Positions 23,578 through 34,935 of a DNA stretch of 64,000 nucleotides are shown here, piece by piece. The DNA is taken from positions 8,352,501 through 8,416,500 of the forward strand of contig NC_074713.1 in assembly GCF_947242115.1 (NCBI RefSeq), given 5' to 3'. Each line of letters starts with the position of its first letter. Position 1 is the first letter of the stretch. Both the position numbers and the translations under genes were made by a program. The notes beneath the pieces are model-generated. The model did no database searches. It saw only the letters and a list, made by a program, of their open reading frames with translations, and was not told the origin of the DNA. The DNA is from Biomphalaria glabrata (Eukaryota; Mollusca; Gastropoda; Planorbidae).

Positions 23578-23649
23578 TCCTCGGTAGTATAGTGGTAAGT
23601 ATCCCCGCCTGTCACGCGGGAGACCGTGGTTCGATTCCCCGCCGGGGAG
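23578..23649 (+). tRNA. tRNA-Asp (anticodon GTC)
   Basis: 72 bases folding as a cloverleaf. The acceptor pairs TCCTCGG with CCGGGGA (one T-G wobble), the D arm contains TAGTATAGTGGTAAG, the anticodon stem pairs CCCGC with GCGGG around CTGTCAC, and the T loop reads TTCGATT. The sequence follows the usual metazoan tRNA-Asp closely. The T stem CGTGG/CCCCG has one mismatch. No CCA is encoded, as normal for eukaryotes. Confidence 0.93.
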
Positions 23650-23653
23650 GCAC

Positions 23654-23664
23654 TTTTTTTTTTT
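23654..23664 (+). terminator. RNA polymerase III terminator of tRNA-Asp
   Basis: A run of eleven T residues starting five bases after the tRNA. Confidence 0.8.
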
Positions 23665-24142
23665 CAGTTTACAAAGTTCTTAGAAAATGTTTTGCTCCTA
23701 TATTGTTTTAAAAAGTGGCAGTTCACTCTTTCGTATTTATATGCCCTTTAATAGTCAGTGATTAACTTGGAAAATACATATCTGTAATAGTATTTCTCAA
23801 CCTTATGTGTTTTGGACTATACATGTTGTCTGTATTAGTAGTTTTCAATCTTTTGTTTGTGACTCCCCCTGCCCTTAAAAAAACGACAAGACAGGCACGT
23901 CCTAGACCTTAGGTTTAGTGACTCTACAAATACAACGGAATTATTGTCTCTTGTAAACTGTTATCAGTCATGATAAAGCCCAGCGACTGGTAGGAAAGCA
24001 GATCAGTGTAAGATATTTGGGGGGGGGGGTAACTTTAAAATAGTCTATAGTTATATCATCTCAAACATTGCTATTTTTTTTCTGATTAATATCCCATTTT
24101 ATCAGTTTAGTTCACAGCTGGAACCACGGAAAATATTGCATA
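23665..24142. other. No gene recognised
   Basis: AT-rich spacer with a G-run near 24020. No supported feature. Confidence 0.4.
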
Positions 24143-24173
24143 CCTCACTAATTTTCGGACTCGAAGACAAGTC

Positions 24174-24174
<1 letters not shown>

Positions 24175-24240
<66 letters not shown>
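24175..24240. repeat. (AT)n microsatellite
   Basis: About 60 bases of near-perfect AT dinucleotide, directly after a TTCGGACTCGAAGACAAG block that also precedes the TTA run at 25286. Confidence 0.95.
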
Positions 24241-24241
<1 letters not shown>

Positions 24242-24561
24242 TCTCTATATTTGCTATAAATTTAAACTGTAATAAACTAATTACCTATTGGTTTAATCTA
24301 TCAGCCTTATATAATCTGATTATTCAGTTGTACATATTTATGATTGTAGATTTTTTTTGTTTCTAATAGAACAGTTATTTCTCTTTCTATTACAGTAGTG
24401 TGGATTCATACATAGCGAGTGTTGGAATAAAATTGTATAGAAACATATCTACGGCTTGTGACTACCCATACCTCCAATATCATATCTTTTTAGAGTTTAC
24501 TTTCCTTACCAAAAAAAAAAAAGCGTTATTTTTATTGGAATTTTATTTAACTTTAATACAA

Positions 24562-24562
24562 T

Positions 24563-24595
<33 letters not shown>

Positions 24596-24720
24596 CTTTA
24601 TTATCCGTAAGGAAATTTGTCTTACAATTTGTGCATTACACCAAACAAAAAACATTATAACTATAAGAAACCAAAGTGTACATTCACACCAGACTCACTC
24701 ATAATTTACATGTGACAAAG
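24562..24720 (-). mobile_element. LINE family D 3' end with ATT tail
   Basis: On the minus strand: GTGAATGTACACTTTGG, then TTTGTTTGGTGTAATGCAC, then TTGTAAGACAAATTTCC, ending TAAAGATT followed by (ATT)n. The same arrangement occurs on the plus strand at 39405-39560. Short simple-repeat tails of this kind are typical of RTE-like LINEs and SINEs that borrow their ends. Confidence 0.65.
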
Positions 24721-25149
24721 TTTATACCAGATTGTTCTTATTTAATGATTTGAACCTTTTTTTTTTATTGGTACGCCCAGTGCTTGTTTGAAAAAAAAAA
24801 GTTGCCGGTACTCAGTGATGGCTTCCCTAACTTTTAACTACTAATACATTAATAATAAACGTTAAAATACAAGAAAAGTAATACTGTTGCTCCTCACATC
24901 GTGCTGATAACCGAAATATATGCGCAGCGGATTTTTTTTTTTCAGATTTCTTAAAGCTATGAAAGACTAAGCATAAAATAAATACCGCATTTTTTAAAAT
25001 ACACTGTCAGCATTTATACAAGATCAATAAGTCTTATATAGTAAGACTATTCTACAGCATTAAAGGGAACTTAGCATTTTCTTTGTGTAGACTTATTCAA
25101 GCAGTTATCTCCCTTATGGCCAAATGACAAATGACCAGCCGCACCAGAG

Positions 25150-25292
25150 TCGATAAAAGGATATCTAAATTGACCACTGCGGACAATGGCTATGCCTGCG
25201 CAAGCCGTGGCAAAATATGTAGGTCGCATCTGGGGCCTCGTAGCCAGGGGAGATACTGCATTCCTGATTAATCTTCGGACTCGAAGACAAGC

Positions 25293-25327
<35 letters not shown>
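25150..25327. repeat. SINE-like repeat with TTA tail
   Basis: A GC-richer block with GCAAGCCGTGGCAAAATATG, then TTCGGACTCGAAGACAAGC and a (TTA)n run at 25286-25327. The same TTCGGACTCGAAGACAAG block occurs at 24155-24175. Family not identified. Confidence 0.45.
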
Positions 25328-25561
25328 GTTCCACGAAGAACACAAGGAACAGATGTTGATAACGAGAAGCTTACAGAGTTTGTTATTCTTTGTGAAATAA
25401 AAGAAAGATACTTTGAAGAAGGTTGTGCTAGAATTTTTTTTGTCTGTGGGTGCCGAGCCTGGCTTGTAGAGTACACTCTGACCTTATTCCAGCATTTCTT
25501 CACAGACGCAGTTGCTCGCCGCAGCGGTAATGATGTCACTTGAGACCTTAATGGTATATTA

Positions 25562-25758
25562 CAGGGGTTCTCAACCTGTGGGTCGCGACCCCTTGGGGGA
25601 TCGATTGACGATTTACCAGGGGTCGCCTAAGACCATCAAAAATATGGATTGTATTTTTTCTATTGTTATATTGCTGTGTGTGTGTGTGTGGGGGGGGTCG
25701 CGGCAGTGTGGGGGATTGTAAAAAGGGGTCGCCAAGTTTAAAAGGTTGAGAACCGCTG
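25562..25758. mobile_element. hAT-type MITE
   Basis: 197 bases with ends CAGGGGTTCTCAACCTG and AGGTTGAGAACCGCTG. Flanks GTATATTA (25554-25561) and GTATATAA (25759-25766) form an 8-bp duplication with one mismatch. The left end, with GGGTCGCGACCCC, closely matches the inverse of the right end of the hAT at 34936-37048, so it may be a deletion derivative of that family. Confidence 0.85.
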
Positions 25759-25788
25759 GTATATAAGGAACAAGAAAACAATTGAGAC

Positions 25789-25893
<105 letters not shown>

Positions 25894-26205
25894 GCCAGAG
25901 GGCAAGAGCAAACTAAATAGTCAGTGGGAGCAATAGAGAAAAGCCAAATAAAAAATAAACAACCATAGGGAGAGTGAGAGACACAGAATGGACCTCATTC
26001 ACCAATCGTAAACAAACAACACAGAGTCACGTTCTTCTCTATCTCTTCTATACAAAGTACGATCTAATTTTAACCAACAATGGTTATCACGTGACAGTTT
26101 TTTTTTTCGTTGTTTTATTAATATTATCACGTGACTGTTCGTTTTGGTGAATGAGGTCCATTCCATTGTGCAGACAAAATTAATATTACGTTCGTCTTAA
26201 AAAAG

Positions 26206-26206
26206 T

Positions 26207-26256
<50 letters not shown>

Positions 26257-26275
26257 AGAGAGAGAGAGTGAGAGA
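26206..26275. repeat. (CT)n, (GT)n, (AG)n compound microsatellite
   Basis: About 40 bases of CT, then a short GT run and AG run. The CT and AG parts could form a hairpin. Confidence 0.9.
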
Positions 26276-26471
26276 AAGTAGCGTTAGAAGGGCAGGTCGA
26301 AAATATACCGACGAATTAGAACTGCAAACCTGTGAGCAGTTGCTGCAGAATGGAGAAATAAAAAGGCTAATTCTACCCCCCCCCCCTTTTTCCTCCATTC
26401 TAAACTTTGAAACTCTTTTTGGTAGCTTGCCTGTCACTTTGGAATGAATCCTGCAGGTTTATACATTAAGT

Positions 26472-27790
26472 CAGTGATGCCCAACCTTGTACGGTCTGCG
26501 GGCCATTGTAATTTCCGACACTCGTGTGGCGGGCCACATCACATAAAAGATAAAAAAAAGGAAATAAACTATTTTAAATAGCTTATTACAAACCCGTTGC
26601 TCTAGTAGGCAATGCTACGTAGAAAACAACAGTCTGCATCGCTCGAAATTTCTCAAGCAGGGGTGTCTGGCTTTGTAAGTCAATCATCTTCAGTTGCATA
26701 GGCTTTGTAAGTCAATCAGTTTCAGTTGCACAGGCTTTGTAAGTCAATCAGCTTCAGTTGCATAGGCTTTGTAAGTCAATCAGTTTCAGTTGCACAGGCT
26801 TTGTAAGTCAATCAGCTTTAGTTGCATAGGCTTTGTAAGTCAATCAGTTTCAGTTGCACAGGCTTTGTAAGTCAATCAGCTTTAGTTGCATAGGCTTTGT
26901 AAGTCAATCAGTTTCAGTTGCAGATCTGTCGGGGCACTCCTCAGAGTCAGAAAAAAACAAAACATTACAAAATCTGCTTCTCTGTCGAAACAAGCGTTGT
27001 CTCATCTAGTTTTGAATGGCGATTTGTACCATGTCTTCCTTTGCAATTTATCATGCGAGAAAGACTGACGGCTTGAACTGCATTTTTTAAAGCATTATTT
27101 TCTTTCATCACTGCCAGCAAGCACTTTATTTTGACACTTCATTTCTGAACTCTGATGCGAGCAGCTCTGTAGTTTGCCCTTACCAACAACTCATTTTCTT
27201 CTCTCTTTTTGCTAAATATTTTCGTCAATGGCTCAAATCACTCAACTAGGCGTCAATTAACAATCTTTTTCTCTGCGGCTCAAGCCAACAATGTCTGCAT
27301 AATTTTTAATGTTTTGGTTTACAATGTAGGCTATTTTTTATGTTATGCTCTTTAAAGGCAGCCAGATAATTAAAAGCAGCCACATTTTCTCTACAAATCA
27401 AACATGTTGGATTTTTAACAAAAAAAAGCAAAGATCAGTCCACTTTTTCTTGAAGCTTCTACATTTAGAGTCTACTCCCATTAACACCAAAAGAACATAA
27501 ACCAAAAGGCAGTAATAATGCCCTGTTTTACACACCCAAGATGTCAAAGACACGGCCAGCTCAACAGCAGCGGCACTGTCCAAGAATACAAATAACTGTC
27601 AACTATTGTCGCCGAAAAAATAAACTTTAAAAAATTTTTTTTTTAGAAAAATGGCTATTAGAATATATTAGATTAGAATGAAATCCATTCATCTGTAACG
27701 TAGGGAAACTACATTTTTCATCCTTTTTATTTTCTACACTTTGTTCCCATGTTCGGTTATGGCCCGCGGGCCGTAGTTTGGGCATCACTG
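26472..27790. mobile_element. hAT-type transposon with internal minisatellite
   Basis: 1319 bases with ends CAGTGATGCCCAA and TTGGGCATCACTG and a perfect 8-bp duplication CATTAAGT (26464-26471 and 27791-27798). The subterminal parts carry GCGGGCC blocks in inverse orientation. No intact transposase frame was recognised. A 32-bp tandem array fills 26661-26925. Confidence 0.88.
26661..26925. repeat. 32-bp minisatellite inside the hAT element
   Basis: About eight copies of a unit beginning GGCTTTGTAAGTCAATCAG, with alternating GTTTCAGTTGCACA and GCTTCAGTTGCATA halves, so a 64-bp higher-order unit is visible. Confidence 0.9.
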
Positions 27791-27799
27791 CATTAAGTC

Positions 27800-28627
27800 A
27801 TCCGGGACTGCCCATGACTCTCTGGCAAAATTGCGTGGCGGAATTCCTCGCATTGCAGCCTGACGTCACGGGCAATTTTTGTTCGTCCCCCCCCCTTTTC
27901 CCTCCCCATAGAACTATGGTGTAGGATCGTTGTTTGGACTTCAATAACAGAATACTTTAAGGTGAAATGAGTTTCAGATTTGACTCTGCTTCGAGCTCGC
28001 GTAGTGTGGCGTGCTTGCGTTGTAAAAAAAATTCAGTCTGTCCTTCTCTCTCCTCTCCCCTCTCTCTCTCTAAGCGTTCTCTCATTTCTTGTTATTACCT
28101 TGCTCGCGCTATCGCCCCGCGCACACACATTACGGTTAAAAAATAAAGGATTTAAAATACACACTAAGATTTGTATTCTCTCCCCTGTTCCTCAAAAGCT
28201 TCCAAGGCCGACCCCGATTTCTGGACAACACTCTGTTTACATATAATGAATGAAACAAGTCATGGAAATTTAATTCATTTGTGCGGATAATAAGCTGATC
28301 ATAGTTGGCAAGTGTTGTTGACTTTTTTTTTGTTTCTGGATATTTCGTATGGCGCAGTGTCTCCAGTTTATTTGGCTCAACACTGGAATACACAGTTGGA
28401 AACCTTTCAAGCGGAATTTGTTCTTTTCGCATCGTCTGAATCCTTGTAAGTGTAGAGTTATCTTTTCTTGTATGTTTACAGTTCTTTATCATAATTCAAA
28501 TAATTGTTTACAAAAACTAGAAATATTAAATTTATTAGCATGGCATTCATACATCTTATAATTAAATTTTAAATCTAGATTGTAGATAGAGAATCTATTG
28601 TAGGCATAGTAGTCAGTAGATGTAGAC
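27800..28627. other. No gene recognised
   Basis: Contains a C-run near 27885 and pyrimidine-rich CT sequence near 28040-28070. Open frames on both strands overlap each other and show no known motif. Confidence 0.4.
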
Positions 28628-28959
28628 CAGTGGTTCTCAAACTGTGGTCCGCGGACCCACATGGGTTCTCGAAACGACTGTAGGGGTCCGCAGAAAGATG
28701 ACTCTTGTATATGATTGTAATTAAAATAACTTCTCAAAAGGCAGTTTATCCGATCATACTTCACTTGGACATTCCCGACTGGATTGAAACCTTTTGCGTG
28801 TGGACAAACTTAAGATCTCAAACTTAATCCTTAATAAGATGTTGTTTTTTAACATTTTTAACTTACATACATTTATGTAGCTTTTTCACCTAGAGGTCCG
28901 TGGGCAAGTTTGACAATATTAAGGAGTCCCCAGGTCAAATAAAAGTCCGAGAACCACTA
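28628..28959. mobile_element. hAT-type MITE
   Basis: 332 bases with ends CAGTGGTTCTCAAACTG and GTCCGAGAACCACTA and a perfect 8-bp duplication ATGTAGAC (28620-28627 and 28960-28967). Subterminal GGTCCGCGGACCC is palindromic. Confidence 0.85.
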
Positions 28960-28967
28960 ATGTAGAC

Positions 28968-29399
28968 TACATGCGCAGGCTCTCATTTGAGTTTAAAAAA
29001 CTAGTAGGGCCTATAAGATATAGATATATACTAATAGGCCTATACGCCTAAAGGCAAATGCCCGGTGGGCCTAAACTCTAATGCTAATGGACCGGTTAGC
29101 CTGCACCCTAATATCTGGACCAGTGGACCGATGATGAAATGGCCGCTTAGGATCACAAAGGGTCCGTAATTTGTGGAGATTGTGTACTATTCTACTTAAA
29201 AAAGATGACTGTCATTGACTGCCACTGACTGCCACACTCACCACCAGAAAAGATCTTTACAGTGTCATAGTAATAGGCCTTCTAGCACATTTTTTCCCCC
29301 ACAATAATGTAATGAGCTATATCGTATGCCGTCCGTCTTTTGAGCTTGTACATCCCTTGTACACACTAAGCGATTAATCTTCTCTATAAAAGCGATTAT
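28968..29399. other. No gene recognised
   Basis: Contains repeated short AGGCCTATA-like words near 29010-29050. Nothing else supported. Confidence 0.35.
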
Positions 29400-29560
29400 A
29401 TCAATGACTTAATCATTCATTGATCACGAAAATCTCTTAAACTGTTGTACGTATCGGCATGAAATTTCGTACACAGATTCCTTTTACCTCCTAGATTCTC
29501 ACTAAGATACGTAAACTGGTCTTATTCATGAGCTCAGTTTTAGGATGCTTTATCAAACGC
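29400..29560 (+). repeat. Dispersed repeat E, copy 1
   Basis: Shares GAAATTTCGTACACAGATTC and CTTTTACCTCCTAG with 55028-55065 (GAAATTTTGTACACGTGTTT, CTTTTACCTATTAG). Extent uncertain. Confidence 0.35.
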
Positions 29561-29775
29561 TTACATTTTGTGAGGACAAAGGCAGGCCTACGAAAGGATG
29601 CCCGTCTTTATCTCACAATTTGTCGACAGATCGTATGGTAAAGCCAGGGCGAATTGGATACCCTGTATATGCCAGATCTAGATTTAATATACTTAATGTT
29701 TAGATATATTTATTAGTCATATATACATCTACTGTCTCTTAATTATTTAGCAACATATATAGATCTCTCCCTCTC

Positions 29776-29778
<3 letters not shown>

Positions 29779-29838
<60 letters not shown>
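29779..29838. repeat. (TA)n microsatellite
   Basis: About 60 bases of TA dinucleotide with one C interruption. Confidence 0.95.
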
Positions 29839-30676
29839 TTATATTAATAGGTGTGTGTTTATAGTATGCTGTTAATATTTCGTTTAAACCTTTGTAGCAA
29901 GAGACTCAGAGAGAGAGTCACTTTTAAATTCCTAAATGGTCTGAATTTAAAGTTTATGTTTACTTGTTAGGCCTGTCTAGGCGTAGTATGTAGGTCAGTT
30001 GTGATAAATAACTTATGTTTTAAGTGTTATCAGCGTGGCCCAGACTTTGATCGTGTCAATTCAAGTCTATTGAGCAGTCCTAGCGGGACTCCAGTAAGGC
30101 TTTCCACGTGTGTTTAAAGATCTGATGTTTCTGGGGGGGGGGGCGAAAAAGAGAGGGAAGTGCGGTTTATTAATATATGGGCAACGTGCGACTTTCTTTC
30201 CTATTAAAATCTAAAAGGTTAGCTAGAGTTAAAGCTGAGAGAGCGAGAGAGAGAAAGATAAAAAGAGAGGGAGAGAGAGAGCAACAAAGAGGCTACTGGC
30301 GAGGTTTTACAACCAGGAATTGACGGAACAAAGATCTAGAATGCATGCAGAGTAATGTTCTCTATACTGAGCTCAAGTGTTGGTTCGGAGTCAAGTGTGC
30401 AATGCACGCTAGGTCATCCAATGGTCAGATGGCGCCGTCCTCTCCCCTTTCTCATCGCTATTGCTCAAGAATTATCCGCACGTTGGATGGTATAAAGATC
30501 ACAGCGTATGATTTAGCAGTGTAGGGAAAACAAAAGCAACTGAATAAAATGTAGATATAAGTACATATATAGTGGATAATACTTGTAGTCTATAAAGCGA
30601 GTAGAGTTTAATAAGTAGGGCCAATGGTTTATTCAGTTAAGAGTAATTACTTTTCTATTTTTATACTGTATAAATG
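29839..30676. other. No gene recognised
   Basis: Contains a G-run near 30132 and purine-rich GA sequence at 30238-30290. No motif found. Confidence 0.4.
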
Positions 30677-31368
30677 CATTGGCGTAGCTATGGTGGAGGA
30701 AAAGGGGGGGGGGGATTCAAATTTTAAAATCCCCCGGCCCCCACTTGAAAAAGGGGTGGGGGGGGAGGGTCCACATATTCTTTTTTACATTAAATATTAA
30801 GCCAATGCCATGTAATCTTCCTATTCATGTTGTTATTTTGACTAGAGTAACACCTTTAGTAAAATCACTAAATTTAGAAAGCCTTTAGGAAAGCCTTCAG
30901 GATAGAAGACTCAAAAGTAAAGTAGCAATTATACATAAAACACTGAACCATAATCTTTAAATACAAAAACAAAATTTAATAAAATACTCTGAAAGACACA
31001 AAGATAAATGCACATTCCTCGTCCCAAATGCTAGGACAAATGTGTACAAATACTCCTTCTTCCCTAGTGCTATTAGAGCTAGCCAGGAAAACCAGTGACA
31101 TGGCAGAATTAAGGCATTGGTTAATATGCATGACCAAATGCATGACGCGTAGGACGTAATCATCTTCTTTTTTTTTGAAGTAACGTCTGTATTATATAAG
31201 ATAAGATAAGGTTATGTAAATGAGTGACCATGTTGCATGTATTCCACACATCAGACTTACATATTTACTAAGAACATTATCTCATGTCATGATGTCGAAT
31301 GTCAAAATGCAGGGGCCTTAAAGAGGTAAAGCCACCCCCGGACCCCCAAATCCCTTGCTACGCCACTG
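30677..31368. mobile_element. hAT-type MITE interrupted by a LINE
   Basis: Ends CATTGGCGTAGCTATGG and CTTGCTACGCCACTG are of the same type as the MITE at 20619-20783. The flanks TATAAATG and TACGAATG agree at six of eight bases. The interior from 30841 to 31210 is a LINE family B insertion; without it the MITE would be about 320 bases. Confidence 0.7.
30841..31210 (+). mobile_element. LINE family B, 3' fragment in plus orientation
   Basis: Starts ACTAGAGTAACACCTTTAGT and ends with the family B terminal run (ATATAAGATAAGATAAGG). This is the inverse of the copies at 1695, 17690 and 22480. Inserted inside the MITE at 30677-31368. Confidence 0.8.
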
Positions 31369-31839
31369 TACGAATGTGTGTGGGCGTATTTGTATTGGTT
31401 CAATAGATAATCTGATGTAACCATAATTTAGACATGCTGTGATAAAAGGGGGGAAGCTAAAACGAGTTAGTCAGTAAAAGTTTAGTTTATTGGGTTTAAA
31501 AGGAAATTTTCAAGCTTATTCGAGAGTTTTGTATCTAGTTATTTATACACATACAAAGGTAAAGTTAAACTATCTGCCTGGAGCTACGACCCAACGGTGA
31601 CCTACATCAAGAGGCGACCTTAGCAGTGCGCGAGGTCCTGGGTGTGTGCTATATCAGGGCCAATAATATTTGTACGATGGGCTGACGTGACAAAAAATTC
31701 TCTTTATCGCGGGCTTCCCTAAGGGGTTAGACATTGAGCTGCCTATGCCTACATCAAAATGGATATGATATTATACTAATTATACAAAGTACTATAGTTA
31801 CTATAGTCCAGTAAACCGATATCCAGGGGGTCACCTGCA
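31369..31839. other. No gene recognised
   Basis: Unassigned sequence between the MITE and a SINE-like fragment. Confidence 0.35.
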
Positions 31840-31985
31840 GACGAGGCTAACGAGGGAGTCACGTGACCAACACTACTCCCAGTCAGCCTGGATTTTCCCC
31901 TAACAAATGTTAGCTCTACAAGAGCTGGGTACACTCTGGGGGGCGCCATAATGTCCCCAGCCTTCTAACTGAAAACTTTGATAGC
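31840..31985 (-). mobile_element. SINE family A, diverged fragment
   Basis: Contains GCTAACGAGGGAGTCACGTG, TTTTCCCCTAACAAATGTTA and GAGCTGGGTACACTC, matching the body of the SINE A copies at 40350 and 60000 in the same orientation. The tRNA-like head is not visible. Confidence 0.5.
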
Positions 31986-32570
31986 GCCTCCTTTGTTTAC
32001 ATACCCCTCTCTGTACTGTGATTCAGATAAAATTATATAATTATAGGGATGTAGCAAAGTGCGCTTAGTTCAAGGAGTACTAAAATGATAGACATCTCGA
32101 TTCTCTTATTGTAATTCTACATAACATATTATAGAAACGGTGGACTGAATAGACTTTCTCACGCACACATACAGGGACCTATTCTAAAACCCACATTCAC
32201 TTAGACTTATTCCCACAGAGACAATAAAGCAGAAGCAAATCCAGTCAGTCAATCTTTAAAATTTCTTTCGTTCAAGGAACACACATAAGCTGATCCACAC
32301 CCCAATACAAAGACGTTATTCACAATCGACCTGTGTCGTGTGTTCAATATGTTAAACGCGGTTGTATTTTTTTTTTTTTACATATACATTGTTGATGTGT
32401 TCACTGCATTTAATGTGTTGACCCCTGACATCACTGACATCTATAAATACTTTCTGACGCAAGAGTGGTGTACCGGTATCGATTGCCAAAACATTTACAT
32501 GACGCCATTGATTAACATCTCAACGAGAAACTTGAGCAGATGTAAGTGAATCTATTACTCACTGTTAACC

Positions 32571-32990
32571 AGGGCCGGCCCTTCGGCAAAGGCAAAACTA
32601 TGCAGCCGCCTATAGCCTCCGATTGGTGGGGGCCTCGCAAAGGACTCAATAAATGGGGCCGATGATGTTAAGGTAATCTGTTTCTTTGGCCTAAGGTTAA
32701 CGGGGGTGTCATGTGGCCAACACAACGACCAACCGCCTTTACTTTCCCCAACTAATGTCAGGTACCCATTAGATCTGGGAGTGCTAGGGGGCCCAAGGAT
32801 CTCGAAATTACAAATCCCAGTCTTCACCAGGATTCGTTAGCCAAGCGCTTACCCTTCGCGTCTCCAAGTACTAAATAAATTGCGTAATTTTAATTTTTAG
32901 GAAGTTTATTTTTCATTCTTCTATTTCATTTGGGGTCACCAAATTCACTTCGCCTAGGGCATTCAACTATCTAAGGCGGTCCCTGACACA
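32571..32990. mobile_element. Probable MITE interrupted by a SINE
   Basis: Begins CAGGGCCGGCCCTT with GGCAAAGGCAAAACTATGC and ends CTAAGGCGGTCCCTG preceded by CGCCTAGGG, so the outer parts are roughly inverse. Target duplication is unclear. A SINE A copy fills the middle. A similar end (GCCTCTGCCTGAGGCCGGCA) occurs near 45857-45880. Confidence 0.45.
32656..32865 (-). mobile_element. SINE family A copy
   Basis: Read on the minus strand: a diverged tRNA-like head (TTGGCTAACGAATCCTGG), GAAGACTGGGATTTG, the central block, and GATTACCTTAACATC near the 3' end. Missing part of the B box region. Confidence 0.7.
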
Positions 32991-32999
32991 ACGAATATA

Positions 33000-34249
33000 T
33001 ATAAAATATATATAATATATATAAAGAAGGCTGCAGTCAATACTACACAAAGGTCCGGTATCAACTACTTCTTGCAATTATCTGAAACATTGTCCACTGC
33101 CTCATTAACGACCTCCTTTACGTCATTGTACCACGACTCCCCCTCCTCCCCTGATTTCATCTCCGGACCATGTTAACGACCAATCTGCGTCTAGGCTCCC
33201 TCAACTATTGGTCCCTGGCTGGCCTCTGAAAACACTCGTTTGCTGGTCCTCTCTACTACTCGCGCAGGCTTCCAAGTCGCTCTCTGGTGCCCTTCTTAAA
33301 TTCACGTAGGACCTTGACCATTGGTCTCTCTCTTTCCATGTTACAACTCTGTCCATCAACCCTAGATCTCTAGGTCTTAATTTAGAAAGTTCCTAAAATT
33401 CGCCTAATTTCCGCGTGCTGTAAACGAGTGTTTAAAACTACTGTTTACAAATTTAACCGAAGAACTTTTAAGTCTATTTCTTGGAAGATCCTTGTGTTTT
33501 AAAGTTGATAATGATTACCTAGACAACGATCACAACATAAGCTATTGTCATGGAGTGTGTTCGTTTGTCTAATGTAGGCTAATTAGGAGTAAAACTACGT
33601 GGGATAATTTGTTTCTTATAGCAGAATATATTCTGGTGTAACTACGAGGAATTTAGTCGTAGTTGAGGTTAGAAATAGGGGAGGGAAAGTTGTATTGAAA
33701 GGACAAGCTGGACACTGGGGGGGGGGTATATTTCAGGCTTCATCGTGGCACCCCGGTGAAAACGTCCGTCAGGGAAAACGAATTGGCTGACATGGATATA
33801 GCGCTGCCTCCAGTTGGTTTCCACAGCACGTTATAGCGATCGTGGAGAGGATGAAAGAAAGTCTTCGCTAACCCGTCCCATCTACTTTGTCGCACCTTAG
33901 CGGGAGGCCATGCTGCTAGTGATGGCCCTCTCACGGATAGTGGCAGTACATTATAGGAATTCGCAGAAACACCTCGTGGACTCAGCCTCGGTAAGGAGGA
34001 ACCAATGGTGGCTCAAGGAGATGTGATTAAATGTTCATCTAGTTTGATGGGGGAACCTGAATGAAGGCGAGGGGATCGCTGTTTATGTGAGTTGTGCTTG
34101 GTTTAAATTGTTGAATATTTTATTTGTGTTACTACATACATCTACATTGAATTCTGTGTGGAATTGTTTTTAAACACTCTTTTTTGTTTTTGAAGAAGTT
34201 TGTTCAACTTTTATTGAAGGGTGTTTATAAAGTAATGCCCCTAAATTTA
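33000..34249. other. No gene recognised
   Basis: Begins with a short TA-rich run, then mixed sequence with a G-run near 33717. A 64-codon open frame at 33740-33934 (minus) has no recognised motif. Confidence 0.4.
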
Positions 34250-34935
34250 TTTAGTTAGACTAGAAGTCTGGGACTACAACTGTTTAGTTAGACTAGATTT
34301 CTGGGACTACAACTGTTTAGTTAGACTAGAAGTCTGGGACTACAACTGTTTAGTTAGACTAGATGTCTGGGCAGGTCTGGGACTACAACTGTTTAGTTAG
34401 ACTAGAAGTCTGGGACTACAACTGTTTAGTTAGACTAGATGTCTGGGACTACAACTGTTTAGTTAGACTAGAAGTCTGGGACTACAACTGTTTAGTTAGA
34501 CTAGAAGTCTGGGACTACAACTGTTTAGTTAGACTAGAAGTCTGGGACTACAACTGTTTAGTTAGACTAGAAGTCTGGGACTACAACTGTTTAGTTAGAC
34601 TAGATGTCTGGGACTACAACTGTTTAGTTAGACTAGAAGTCTGTGAGTACAACTGTTTAGTTAGACTAGATGTCTGGGACTACAACTGTTTAGTTAGACT
34701 AGAAGTCTGTGAGTACAACTGTTTAGTTAGACTAGATGTCTGGGACTACAACTGTTTAGTTAGACTAGATGTCTGGGACTACAATTGTTTATTTAGACTA
34801 GATGTCTGGGACTACAATTGTTTATTTAGACTAGATGTCTGTGACTACAATTGTTTATTTAGACTAGATGTCTGGGACTACAACTGTTTAGTTAGACTAG
34901 ATGTCAGGGACTACAACTGTTTAGTTAGACTAGAC
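34250..34935. repeat. 33-bp minisatellite, left part
   Basis: About twenty copies of a unit containing CTGGGACTACAACTGTTTAG followed by TTAGACTAGAAGT or TTAGACTAGATGT. Since 33 is a multiple of three, a long open frame with 11-residue repeats (VWDYNCLVRLE/D) results; this is a by-product, not a gene. The array resumes at 37049 after an hAT insertion. Confidence 0.95.

Noticed and set aside
33740-33934. 64-codon minus-strand frame
   Set aside because: No recognisable domain, splice context or repeat match.
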